NCBI GenBank assembly: GCA_964494385.1
Contig: CAZBSE010000033.1
Coordinates: 1 to 10,105 of the forward strand
Origin: CAZBSE01 sp964494385
Lineage (GTDB): Bacteria > Actinomycetota > Humimicrobiia > Humimicrobiales > Humimicrobiaceae
Direction of reading: 5' to 3'
DNA length: 10,105 nt
The notes beneath the pieces were generated by a model. The model had not been told where the DNA came from. It saw nothing but the letters and a program-made list of their open reading frames with translations, and made no database searches. Shown here in pieces: positions 1 through 6,509 of this stretch; the stretch's first letter is position 1; every line of letters starts with the position of its first letter. The position numbers were made by a program, and so were the translations under genes.

Positions 1-8
1 CTCCGCCA
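1..8 (+). tRNA. Possible 3' end of a tRNA-Ser gene (cut by the window edge)
   Basis: The window opens with CTCCGCCA. This fits the last four acceptor-stem bases, a discriminator G and an encoded CCA; tRNA-Ser genes usually end this way (GGAG...CTCC-G-CCA). A small hairpin with a short T run follows at 18-39, as expected after a tRNA. GC content is high only in these first bases and then drops sharply. Only eight bases are visible and the rest of the tRNA lies outside, so this is a suggestion only. Confidence 0.3.
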
Positions 9-17
9 TTCGCCCCG

Positions 18-39
18 AACCAGCCTAATTCTGGGTTTT
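18..39 (+). terminator. Weak rightward terminator-like hairpin
   Basis: CCAG (20-23) pairs with CTGG (31-34) across a 7-base loop. The stem can be extended by A18-A19 with T36-T37 around a bulged G35, and TTTT follows. It would end a rightward transcript such as the possible tRNA at the left edge. The stem is short. Confidence 0.25.
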
Positions 40-88
40 ATACTACCGGTGAGCTTTTATTTTATCTTTTTTATTTACAAATTCAAGT

Positions 89-117
89 AGGTTTAAAGTC
101 ATTCTTAAACTTTTTTA
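89..117 (+). terminator. Rightward terminator-like hairpin with T-tract
   Basis: GTTTAA (91-96) pairs perfectly with TTAAAC (105-110) across an 8-base loop. G90-T111 and A89-T112 can extend the stem, and TTTTTT occupies 111-116. The T run is on the + strand, so it would stop transcription arriving from the left edge and protect the opposing abiE operon. The stem is AT-rich and weak. A similar hairpin, AGGATA (155-160) with TATCCT (171-176) followed by T's to 180, lies slightly downstream. No leftward terminator for abiE is visible. Confidence 0.35.
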
Positions 118-191
118 TTTCTATTTAAATACATTTCTTTATATAATCAGGTTTAGGATAAAATATTTTGTATCCTTTTTAATTATATTCT

Positions 192-1106
192 CTATCTCCA
201 ACGTCCTAATGATGAGTACCATGATTTTTCTACTTGAGTTTTATTATTAATTGAAATTACAATAGGTTTTAAGAATTTTGTAATTCTTTCCATTATTTGA
301 TTAAAACTCTTATCTGTATTAGCAATTCTAGATTTACGCAGAAAGGCAGCCCATTGCCTTTGTCTTCCTTTGTCATTATGAAATTCGGTTCGAAAAACTA
401 ATGGGCTTATAGGAACTATAGTTTTTCTCCTCTTAAAGGTAGACTCGATTGCTTTCTTAAGTCTATTACCATGGAAATCATAGTTAATAGAAAGAGTATG
501 TATATCGTAGAAGTCTTTCATTCGACTATTGGCCATAGCCAGTTTAACCATAGCTTCAAACTTTTCAGATATAATGCTTTCTATCGAATAGACCTTGATT
601 TTCGGTGATACTTGTTCCAGCAAAGTGGGAAACTCTATTTTTTTAGCCTTAGGAATTACTATATCTCCAAAGCCAATATCAATCTGTAGTCTTTTTCTTG
701 CCTGGCCCAAAGTTGCATCTACCTTCAGTCTTATTCCTTCATAATCAGCATCTTCCTTTATCCGCTCTGAACTAATAGATAAAGAATCGAACTTAACTCC
801 ATCATTAAAATTCAGCTCCGCAATTTTTTTTATAATATTTTCAAGCTCAGTTTGGTCATTATCTAATTGCTCTGCAAGAAAGTCTATATCTTTGGTTGGC
901 CTTGTTCCCGGTATCTTAAAACAAACTAGAAGAAGTCCTCCCTTAAGTACAAAATGGTCAGAAAATTCAGAAATGGTAAGCCGGTAAAGAAACCTTTCCT
1001 GAAAATATCTTAATAGAAGGGCATCAAAGTCAATTCCTTCAATTCTTGCAATATTTGTAAGTTTTGCCCTTATGGAAGCTGGTTTATTTTTAATTTCTCT
1101 TTTCAT
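192..1106 (-). CDS. abiEii: AbiEii/AbiGii-type nucleotidyltransferase toxin
   Basis: Toxin of a type IV toxin-antitoxin pair (known from phage abortive infection), in the AbiEii (DUF1814) nucleotidyltransferase family. Mycobacterial MenT relatives add nucleotides to tRNA acceptor ends; others may act differently. Visible motifs: KGG at 55-57 and D73-x-D75 in RPTKDIDFL, the metal-binding core of a DNA-polymerase-beta-type nucleotidyltransferase; QIDIGFGD (141-148), probably carrying the third acidic residue (D143); SEKFEAM with K182; and KDFYDIH (197-203), the family's conserved C-terminal motif. All key residues are present and the 304-residue length is normal, so it looks intact. The ATG at 1106 lies 13 bases after the abiEi stop, with only a weak purine-rich ribosome site (AGAAAAGAA). 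Cotranscribed with abiEi. Confidence 0.9.
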   Translation of the reverse strand: MKREIKNKPASIRAKLTNIARIEGIDFDALLLRYFQERFLYRLTISEFSDHFVLKGGLLLVCFKIPGTRPTKDIDFLAEQLDNDQTELENIIKKIAELNFNDGVKFDSLSISSERIKEDADYEGIRLKVDATLGQARKRLQIDIGFGDIVIPKAKKIEFPTLLEQVSPKIKVYSIESIISEKFEAMVKLAMANSRMKDFYDIHTLSINYDFHGNRLKKAIESTFKRRKTIVPISPLVFRTEFHNDKGRQRQWAAFLRKSRIANTDKSFNQIMERITKFLKPIVISINNKTQVEKSWYSSLGRWR

Positions 1107-1119
1107 TTCTTTTCTTTTT

Positions 1120-1722
1120 TTAAATCATAGCATTAACCCAGATCTCCATGAGTTTTTTAACCCTGCAGATTTCAGCATATTCAAACAGCCTCTCCAGATT
1201 ACGGCCCTTTCGTTTAAGATATTCAGACAGCCCCTCTTTTGCAATATCCAGTCCAAGCTTGCTACGATACCTGAAACAATCACATATGGTTTTTTCCGGA
1301 CAATATATACTAATCTTATGACCTTTGATTTTTATCTCATCAACACCTGCTTTAAATTGTTTCTTAGAAAAATAATAAAACTCGACCGGCGGGTATTCAA
1401 TCTTAGGGCGCCTTCTCCCCCGGTAGAGCGCCATAGATATAACTGATGGATTAAAAGTAGTCAGCTCATGATAAGAAAGAGCTGAAAGTAGACAAATAAC
1501 TCCATCTGGAACGGCTTGGGCAAGATCAATATAACCTTGGTTAGAAATGAGAGGAATCTCAGATAGACGGTAAAGTCCTCTTTTTACCCGGATTATCCAT
1601 CCTTCGTCTCTCATCCTTTTTATATCACGGCGGTGAATGCCAGCTGCCAGAATATCATTTGTTCTGGCAAAACCACCATATTTTTTAAAAACTTTATTTA
1701 TCTTTTCATTTATCTTATTCAT
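1120..1722 (-). CDS. abiEi: AbiEi-type antitoxin / autorepressor
   Basis: Antitoxin partner of the downstream AbiEii. Residues 16-53 (GGFARTNDILAAGIHRRDIK onward to GLYRL) form the winged helix-turn-helix typical of AbiEi proteins. The rest (SYHELTT near 83; EKTICDCFRYRSKLG near 143-157) matches the C-terminal antitoxin domain. In studied AbiE systems AbiEi binds inverted repeats upstream and represses its own operon. The ATG at 1722 (200 aa) is chosen over an in-frame ATG at 1755 because the predicted promoter -10 (1756-1761) and the operator arm (1736-1749) lie between them, so the upstream ATG would precede the transcript start. An AAGG at 1734-1737 may be the ribosome site, at a slightly long spacing. 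Confidence 0.88.
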   Translation of the reverse strand: MNKINEKINKVFKKYGGFARTNDILAAGIHRRDIKRMRDEGWIIRVKRGLYRLSEIPLISNQGYIDLAQAVPDGVICLLSALSYHELTTFNPSVISMALYRGRRRPKIEYPPVEFYYFSKKQFKAGVDEIKIKGHKISIYCPEKTICDCFRYRSKLGLDIAKEGLSEYLKRKGRNLERLFEYAEICRVKKLMEIWVNAMI

Positions 1723-1735
1723 AATATAAAATGCC

Positions 1736-1785
1736 TTGGACAAAAACGTATACACATATTAATAAATGTAGACGCTTTTGTCCAA
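1736..1785. promoter_or_regulatory. AbiE operator: 50-bp near-perfect inverted repeat
   Basis: Arms beginning TTGGACAAAA (1736-1745) and ending TTTTGTCCAA (1776-1785) are centred between 1760 and 1761. Pairing 1736 with 1785 and moving inward, 21 of 25 base pairs match; mismatches are only at 1746/1775, 1750/1771, 1755/1766 and 1756/1765. The element lies immediately upstream of abiEi and spans its predicted promoter. AbiEi family antitoxins bind such repeats to repress their operon, so this is most simply the autoregulatory operator. Binding itself is inferred. Confidence 0.8.
1749..1784 (-). promoter_or_regulatory. Predicted abiE promoter inside the operator
   Basis: On the minus strand, TGGACA (1784-1779) resembles a -35 element. 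A 17-base spacer separates it from TAATAT (1761-1756), a good -10. Transcription would begin near 1749, leaving a leader of about 27 bases before the ATG at 1722. One operator arm contains the -35 and the other sits at the transcript start, so repressor on either arm would block RNA polymerase. Confidence 0.55.
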
Positions 1786-2199
1786 TACTTTTAAAATTTA
1801 AATGAATTTTTTTAAAAAAGATTATTAGCAAAAATAATTAAGAATCAAATCTCTATCCTTTTCAATTCCAATTTAGGCTTCCTTAAAAGAATTAAAATTC
1901 TCGGTTGTGGAATTACGTATTTATAACTCTTACTATATTTTTTTTAAAATTATTCTCTAGAATCATTTGACCAAATTCAAATTTGTATAATTTTTATATT
2001 ATCTTTTATTAAAAATAATATTTATAATCACCTATTTTTACAAACCTTATAAAACAATATTAATAATCAAAATATGGTGCATAATTTCTGATTTATTTTA
2101 AGCTTGTAAGTCAAGCTATAAACTAAAAATATCAGAAATATTTACTTAAACTTGTGATAAGATATTTCTTAGATCTATTTATTTTACTAGTACTTTTCC
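1786..2199. other. AT-rich intergenic stretch without a recognisable gene
   Basis: About 410 bases of very AT-rich DNA with many A and T tracts and frequent stops in all frames. No coding sequence, RNA gene or insertion-sequence end is recognised. The only structure seen is the nested inverted repeat at 2084-2139. It separates the truncated signalling gene from the abiE operator. Confidence 0.6.
2084..2139. repeat. Nested inverted repeat
   Basis: ATTTCTGAT (2084-2092) is the exact reverse complement of ATCAGAAAT (2131-2139). Nested inside, AGCTTG (2101-2106) pairs with CAAGCT (2112-2117) across a 5-base loop. No T-tract follows on either strand, so it is not a classical terminator. It might still fold in the 3' untranslated RNA of the upstream minus-strand gene, or be a chance product of AT-rich DNA. 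Confidence 0.4.
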
Positions 2200-3282
2200 T
2201 TACTTTTTATAAGAGGCTATTTTCTCTTTTGAAATTATTTTTATAAAGTGTTCTACCAAAATAGGGTCGAACTGTTTACCTGAACAACTTAAAAGTTCTT
2301 TTATTGCATATTCTTTACTATGAGCTTTTCTATAAGGTCTGTCATTTGTCATTGCATCATAAGAATCAATTACAGATATTATCCTTGCTATAATTGGTAT
2401 TTTTTTACCCTCTAAACCCATCGGGTAACCTTTTCCATCCCACCTTTCATGATGTGACAGAATACCTTTTGCAATAGATGCAAGATCTGAATTTGAACTT
2501 GCAATCCTAAACCCAATCTCAGAATGTTTCTTAATTAATTCATATTCGTCGCTAGTTAGCTTTGAAGGTTTTAAAACAATATTATCAGCTATAGCTATTT
2601 TGCCAATATCATGAAGCAAAGAAAGTAGGCTTAATTCATCAAGTTTTTCATCTGAAAATTGGAGTTCTTCCCCCAACTTAATTGCAAGACTTCTCATTCT
2701 ATGCATATGTTCATGAGTTTCATAATCTCTTTCCTCAAGAGCTTTCTGAAGAGAAGTAATTATAGAGCTATGCAAACTTTGTTTTTCTATAAGTTTATGT
2801 TTAAACATATTGTCTTCTGCTATCTTTATCAATTCATTAATATTTTGTTTTTTTGACTTTTTTGTAGCAATTCCAATCGATAAACTTGTAATAAATTTTT
2901 TATAAAAATTAAGTTTAAATATATCATGGACTCTTGTAACAATACCGTCAGCAATAGCCTTCGAAGTTGATGGCAATATTATAATAAACTCATCTCCACC
3001 ATACCTTGCAACTATATCTTCCTTTCTGAAGCAGTCTTTTAAAATCTTAGCTGTATTTTTTAATATTTCATCTCCTTTTTTATACCCGAATGTATCATTT
3101 ACCAATTTAAAGCCGTTTATATCCATAATTATTACATTAATTGGATAAAGCCTTGGGCTATCCAACCTTTTTAGTTCTTCTTCAAAATAAAATCTGTTAT
3201 AAAGGCCTGTTAAGTAATCATTGGTATGATTGGCATAATACAAGCAAGTGAGGTTATTAAATATATTCTGGGAGTTGGTCAA
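2200..3282 (-). CDS. GGDEF + HD-GYP cyclic-di-GMP signalling protein, 5'-truncated
   Basis: Two-domain cyclic-di-GMP enzyme. A GGDEF diguanylate cyclase domain (about 22-165) has DYLTGLYNR (22-30), the active-site GGDEF (95-99) and an RKED inhibitory I-site (86-89). An HD-GYP phosphodiesterase domain (about 185-350) has HD (224-225), H253, HHERWDGKGYP (277-287) and D306. Both active sites look intact. The N-terminus does not: similarity starts at D22, and residues 1-19 are antisense to a MoeB/ThiF remnant. The only start options are TTG at 3282, immediately after an in-frame TAA and without a Shine-Dalgarno sequence, or TTG at 3243. The sensory N-terminal region usual for the family is missing. 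It is probably a pseudogene or a relic expressed by read-through. Domain identity is certain; function at this locus is doubtful. Confidence 0.85.
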   Translation of the reverse strand: MTNSQNIFNNLTCLYYANHTNDYLTGLYNRFYFEEELKRLDSPRLYPINVIIMDINGFKLVNDTFGYKKGDEILKNTAKILKDCFRKEDIVARYGGDEFIIILPSTSKAIADGIVTRVHDIFKLNFYKKFITSLSIGIATKKSKKQNINELIKIAEDNMFKHKLIEKQSLHSSIITSLQKALEERDYETHEHMHRMRSLAIKLGEELQFSDEKLDELSLLSLLHDIGKIAIADNIVLKPSKLTSDEYELIKKHSEIGFRIASSNSDLASIAKGILSHHERWDGKGYPMGLEGKKIPIIARIISVIDSYDAMTNDRPYRKAHSKEYAIKELLSCSGKQFDPILVEHFIKIISKEKIASYKK

Positions 3283-3414
3283 TTATTAAACGGGATACTA
3301 TTAATAATTGATAGTTTAGAACTAAAGTTTGAAAAATTAAACATACAAAGAAATAACCATTGTATAATTTGTGGTGACGATCCAATAATCAAAGAGCTAA
3401 AAAATTATGACTAA
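3214..3414 (+). pseudogene. 3' remnant of a MoeB/ThiF/HesA-type adenylyltransferase gene
   Basis: The + strand frame ending in TAA at 3412-3414 encodes a typical E1-like (MoeB/ThiF) C-terminus: GMIGIIQASEVIKYILGVG, the conserved helix after the G-x-IG turn; then LLIIDSLELKFEKLNIQRN; then CIICGDDPIIKELKNY, the final CxxC zinc-binding pair and closing motif. Family members are about 240-390 residues; only about 62 remain, without the nucleotide-binding half, catalytic Cys or first CxxC. Upstream the frame hits TAA at 3211-3213, and resemblance stops at about 3223, exactly where the opposite-strand GGDEF domain begins. MoeB activates molybdopterin synthase and ThiF acts in thiamine synthesis; the remnant cannot distinguish them. 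It converges on the kinase gene, their ends 14 bases apart. Confidence 0.75.
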
Positions 3415-3428
3415 ATTTTATATATAGA

Positions 3429-4295
3429 TTATTTTCTCCTGGATTCCATTGAATTGAACTCTTTTAATATTTCCTCCTCAAGTAGTTTACCGTTCATATG
3501 CAGATGCGTGTTGCAGTGTTCTTGAATGCTTGCCGCAAGCTGTTTTTTCCAGTGAGTGAATTCAGGTTTATATGTCAAGAAAAAAGCTATAAATTTTCCG
3601 GCATCCTCCTCGACCTCCCCTTCCCTGCAATCCTCAAAATCCACCCTGAATATTTTGTTAGAAACCAGTATGAAATTTCTAAAGTTCATATCACAAAGTA
3701 TATATGATCTATTTTTTATGGCTTTCATGTAGTTATTGAAACTCGTTATGAATCCAAGAGCATCCAGGAGAGGCTTGCAATTAGAAAGGTCGGATTTCGA
3801 ATCAGATTTTCCGATCTGCGTAGATTCTTTATTTTCCTTTTCCAGTATATAATCAAGAAGGTTTTTTCTGCCGAGAAACTCAAGAATTAAGAAAGATTCA
3901 CCCACATAATACAACCAGGGTACATTAAACCCTGACATTTCCGGATTTATTTTCATGCCTATTTCTTTACGGGCTATACTGCAGGCTGTCAATCCATCAG
4001 CATCATTTTGATTTGCCGGGTTATTAAATGCAGTTTTTTTTAAAAATGTAAAAGCACCGGTACGGCAAAGCTCTTCGTAAAAATAGATTTCACGTTTTAA
4101 ACGGCTGCTTTTATCTTCTCCTTTAAATTCCTTATAAATATAGTGTTTCTCAGATTCGCAGGTACAGGATACCTTTATTATATAAACATCGTTTTTCTTA
4201 CTGTATAACTTTTCTTCAGCAACAATGTCCTCAATACTGTTCTTTTTTATGAATTCTTTATCTATATTATCTAAAATAGAGAAACTATTGTTCAT
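3429..4295 (-). CDS. APH/choline-kinase-like phosphotransferase
   Basis: Soluble 288-residue protein that looks like a small-molecule kinase of the aminoglycoside phosphotransferase/choline kinase fold. YIYKEF (52-57) offers the ATP-binding lysine K55; the acidic helix around E69-E74 could pair with it; FLILEFLG (135-142) resembles the hinge. CDMNFRNFIL (201-210) fits the catalytic loop D-x4-N (D202, N207), and RVDFED (217-222) the metal-binding aspartate motif (D219). A less conserved insert lies at about 88-122. It is the last gene of the ECF cluster, 48 bases after the MobB-like gene, which suggests phosphorylation of the imported compound; thiamine kinase ThiK has this fold. A weak promoter could also drive it separately. 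Similarity is motif-level only, so a divergent or atypical kinase remains possible. Confidence 0.6.
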   Translation of the reverse strand: MNNSFSILDNIDKEFIKKNSIEDIVAEEKLYSKKNDVYIIKVSCTCESEKHYIYKEFKGEDKSSRLKREIYFYEELCRTGAFTFLKKTAFNNPANQNDADGLTACSIARKEIGMKINPEMSGFNVPWLYYVGESFLILEFLGRKNLLDYILEKENKESTQIGKSDSKSDLSNCKPLLDALGFITSFNNYMKAIKNRSYILCDMNFRNFILVSNKIFRVDFEDCREGEVEEDAGKFIAFFLTYKPEFTHWKKQLAASIQEHCNTHLHMNGKLLEEEILKEFNSMESRRK

Positions 4296-4298
4296 GAC

Positions 4299-4326
4299 AC
4301 TTTATTTTGTAAAATATAATTGTCAA
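4299..4326 (-). promoter_or_regulatory. Possible weak promoter before the kinase gene
   Basis: The minus strand carries a perfect -35 TTGACA (4326-4321) in the 48-base gap between the MobB-like and kinase genes. TAAAGT (4304-4299), 16 bases on, is a poor -10 and would put the transcript start almost on the kinase ATG. It may be coincidental. Confidence 0.2.
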
Positions 4327-4343
4327 AAGAGACCAATCAGTTG

Positions 4344-5102
4344 TTACCTGTTTATGCTGATATCGATTTTACCGGACTTTCTGTACCCTTTAAGATTCGA
4401 TATCAGGGCTACTATTGTATCGGTAACTATATTCTGGACAAAGGGCACCATTCCGATATTTTCCCCGTCAATTTTAACCACAATCTTTGCCTGTTCTATC
4501 CTGCAGTCCTGTCTTTTTGATTTGCCTGACAGTATCCTTGAAGCAAGCTCCCTGCAGCTGTAACCACACTCATTGCAGCATTCGGGTGAATAATCAGGTA
4601 GAATATCAAATACTTTTTCAATTACAAGGTCGGTAAGCTCACCAGCTTTTTCTTCAGCGTTTATAACAGGTATTCCATCGTATTCTTTTTCACTGTTTGA
4701 AACGACACCTGAAATTACAAAAACCCTGTTAAAAAAATCCTTTTTCCTGTAGTTTTCAATATCAGTTGTATCTGATGCGCAGATTATTACCGGCAGGTTA
4801 TAATCACTTACCCCTTCCATGACCACATAATCCTGGTCATAAAACTTAAGTATCTCCTCTACAGAAAGCTTTTTTAAGTAAAGGATGTCTGTCTCATAAT
4901 GCCCTCTTGCTGTAACTACTTCGGCACCTGCAGCAGCGTGCCGGTACGTATTTGTTCCCTCTGTGTCAATCGCAAATTTTTCGTAGTGTATTTCCTTTAT
5001 TGACCCTACCGAGAATCCCCTTCTTACAAGCTCCTTTATAATATTCTCTATGGTAGTTGTTTTGCCTGTTTTTGTTGTACCAATAACACTAAATGCCTTC
5101 AT
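4344..5102 (-). CDS. MobB-like P-loop NTPase with Cys-rich C-terminal domain
   Basis: The N-terminal part (1-165) matches MobB, the GTP-binding partner in making molybdopterin guanine dinucleotide. It has Walker A GTTKTGKT (8-15), the family motif spanning H39, F-x-ID (43-46) and YRHAAAGAE (53-61), and VVMEG (93-97) before a P-x-I segment. The C-terminal part (about 170-252) carries C175, C176, C179, C183 and C200, which could bind an iron-sulfur cluster or zinc, followed by MVPFVQNIVTDTIVALISNL (218-237), likely a conserved accessory domain. Classical MobB proteins are about 170 residues, so this is an extended form. The ATG overlaps the ecfT stop (ATGA) and has GGGAGA just upstream, so it is translationally coupled to the transporter. 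Either a real Moco/W-cofactor protein or a paralogue acting on the imported compound. Confidence 0.75.
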   Translation of the reverse strand: MKAFSVIGTTKTGKTTTIENIIKELVRRGFSVGSIKEIHYEKFAIDTEGTNTYRHAAAGAEVVTARGHYETDILYLKKLSVEEILKFYDQDYVVMEGVSDYNLPVIICASDTTDIENYRKKDFFNRVFVISGVVSNSEKEYDGIPVINAEEKAGELTDLVIEKVFDILPDYSPECCNECGYSCRELASRILSGKSKRQDCRIEQAKIVVKIDGENIGMVPFVQNIVTDTIVALISNLKGYRKSGKIDISINR

Positions 5103-5872
5103 AAAATTCTCCCTGGAAAATTAAATACATAATAAATAATGAAAACAGTAACTGTAAAAATTAAAGCCATATTGATAACAATCCAGTCCTTTATTTTCAT
5201 TGTTAACAGAAAATAGCTTGTTCTTGAAGGATATGCTCTAAATGCCCTTGTTTCCATTGCTATTGAAAGTTGCTGCGCTTTTTTTACGGCTCCTGTCACT
5301 ATCGGCATAAAAATATATGAATATATCCTTATCTTCTTCTTAAACGGTATTCTTTTTATATCTAACCCCCTTAACTGTATTGCTGTCAGGATTTCTATAA
5401 ACTCATTCCGTAAAAGAGGCAAAAACCTTATCCCGACCGATATCATAAATGCCACCTCGTAAGGAATTTTCAGCTGTACAAAACCCTGGACTACCTCCCT
5501 CGCGCTTGAGCTTGCAATAATTGTAGCAGAAAAAATTATTATGGATAATCTTAAAAGAAATTCAACACCTTTTATTATTCCCCCTGCTGTTATAAGTGTA
5601 AAGTCACCAATGGAAAGTAGCGCTGCGCCAGTCCTTGTGAAAATGCTCTGAAGCAGAACTATTATTAAAAAAATGTACCAGAGGTTTCTTGTTTTTTTTA
5701 GGGTATTTATAAGGCTGCCGTAAAACAATGCGGACAGGATTACCGAGATAAACAGGATTAAAAGCAGTACATATGCATGCTGGATAATTACTGCAATCGA
5801 GGAAAGTGAAGCAACTATTGCAAGCTTTGTCCGCGGATCATAATTTTTTAATACTGATTCGTACGATTTCAT
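5099..5872 (-). CDS. ecfT: ECF transporter transmembrane subunit EcfT
   Basis: Transmembrane coupling subunit of an energy-coupling factor importer, linking the two ATPases to the substrate-binding S subunit. Visible marks: N-terminal DPRTKL (12-17); hydrophobic segments at about 17-50, 63-76, 104-121 and 228-250; and the coupling-helix motifs LRG (167-169) in AIQLRGLD and TRA (208-210) in METRAFRA, the EcfT pair that docks in the ATPase grooves. The length of 257 is typical. The ATG at 5872 lies 35 bases inside the upstream ATPase gene and follows AAAAAGGG with no spacing; an in-frame TAA two codons upstream leaves no earlier start. Its stop overlaps the next start (ATGA). The S subunit is 3.5 kb upstream in the same cluster, so the module may be dedicated to it. 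Confidence 0.92.
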   Translation of the reverse strand: MKSYESVLKNYDPRTKLAIVASLSSIAVIIQHAYVLLLILFISVILSALFYGSLINTLKKTRNLWYIFLIIVLLQSIFTRTGAALLSIGDFTLITAGGIIKGVEFLLRLSIIIFSATIIASSSAREVVQGFVQLKIPYEVAFMISVGIRFLPLLRNEFIEILTAIQLRGLDIKRIPFKKKIRIYSYIFMPIVTGAVKKAQQLSIAMETRAFRAYPSRTSYFLLTMKIKDWIVINMALIFTVTVFIIYYVFNFPGRIL

Positions 5873-6509
5873 CCCTTTTTACTTTAAGAAGATTTCCTTT
5901 AAAATTTTTAATGAATTTTTCATCGTGGCTTATAACGGTCATTCCGATACCGCGCCAGATGAGCTCTTTCATGATGGACAGAAGCTGCTGTCTTCTCAAA
6001 AAATCAAGACCAGTCGTTGGCTCATCAAGAATGATGTATTCCGGTTTATTGATAAGGATCCCTGCAAGGGCAAGCCTCTGTTTTTCCCCGTAGCTTAAAT
6101 TATAAATTATGTTTTCTTTTTTTGATGAAAGGCTGAAGAGATTTAAAACTTCATTTACCTCTGAATTTATTTTTTCTTTTTCAATACCTTTTAGCGTGGG
6201 TATAAAGGATAATTCTTCAGCAACAGTCTTTGCAAATATCTGGAGCTCAGGATTCTGGAAAAGGTAGCCAACTATGCTTCCCACCCTGCCGAGACTGATA
6301 TCTGAAAGGTTTTCACTTCCAAGGAAAACAGCTCCGCTGGTGGGTTTTAGTATGCCTACCATCAATTTACCTATCGTGGTTTTTCCGCTGCCATTTTCAC
6401 CCATTACAGCAGTGAACTGCCCTTTTTCAAATTCGAGCGTTTGGTCCTCTATCAGGTTTTCCTGTCCGGGATAGCTAAAGGAAATATCTTCAAACTTTAT
6501 AAAAGCCAA
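5838..6509 (-). CDS. ecfA2: ECF transporter ATPase (second subunit)
   Basis: Cytoplasmic ABC ATPase of the ECF module, expected to pair with the ATPase encoded just upstream. Walker A GENGSGKTT (37-45), Q-loop FQNPELQ with Q85, signature LSYGEKQ (138-144), Walker B YIILDEP (158-164) and H-loop H195 are all present. The frame is open from a TTG at 6536, but the TTG at 6509 is preferred: GGGAGG (6524-6519) sits nine bases ahead of it and the protein then begins MAFIKFEDISFSYPG, as usual for EcfA. This gives 223 residues and a 20-base overlap with the upstream gene. LSYGE instead of LSGGQ and a compact size suggest the more divergent half of a heterodimer. The A1/A2 label is by convention. Confidence 0.9.
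   Translation of the reverse strand: MAFIKFEDISFSYPGQENLIEDQTLEFEKGQFTAVMGENGSGKTTIGKLMVGILKPTSGAVFLGSENLSDISLGRVGSIVGYLFQNPELQIFAKTVAEELSFIPTLKGIEKEKINSEVNEVLNLFSLSSKKENIIYNLSYGEKQRLALAGILINKPEYIILDEPTTGLDFLRRQQLLSIMKELIWRGIGMTVISHDEKFIKNFKGNLLKVKRDEIVRISIKKL

Noticed and set aside
1..128. Plus-strand partial reading frames at the left edge (stops at 88-90 and 126-128)
   Set aside because: Short, AT-driven sequence with no recognisable motif; a tRNA end explains the GC-rich start better.
1072..1446. Plus-strand 124-codon frame over abiEi/abiEii
   Set aside because: Antisense to two well-supported genes and without recognisable domains or a ribosome site.
1723..1755. Longer AbiEi starting at the ATG at 1755
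   Set aside because: It would begin upstream of the predicted transcript start and within the operator; the wHTH domain is complete from 1722.
1786..2199. CRISPR array or insertion-sequence ends in the AT-rich gap
   Set aside because: No regularly spaced direct repeats, no paired terminal repeats and no transposase fragment were seen.
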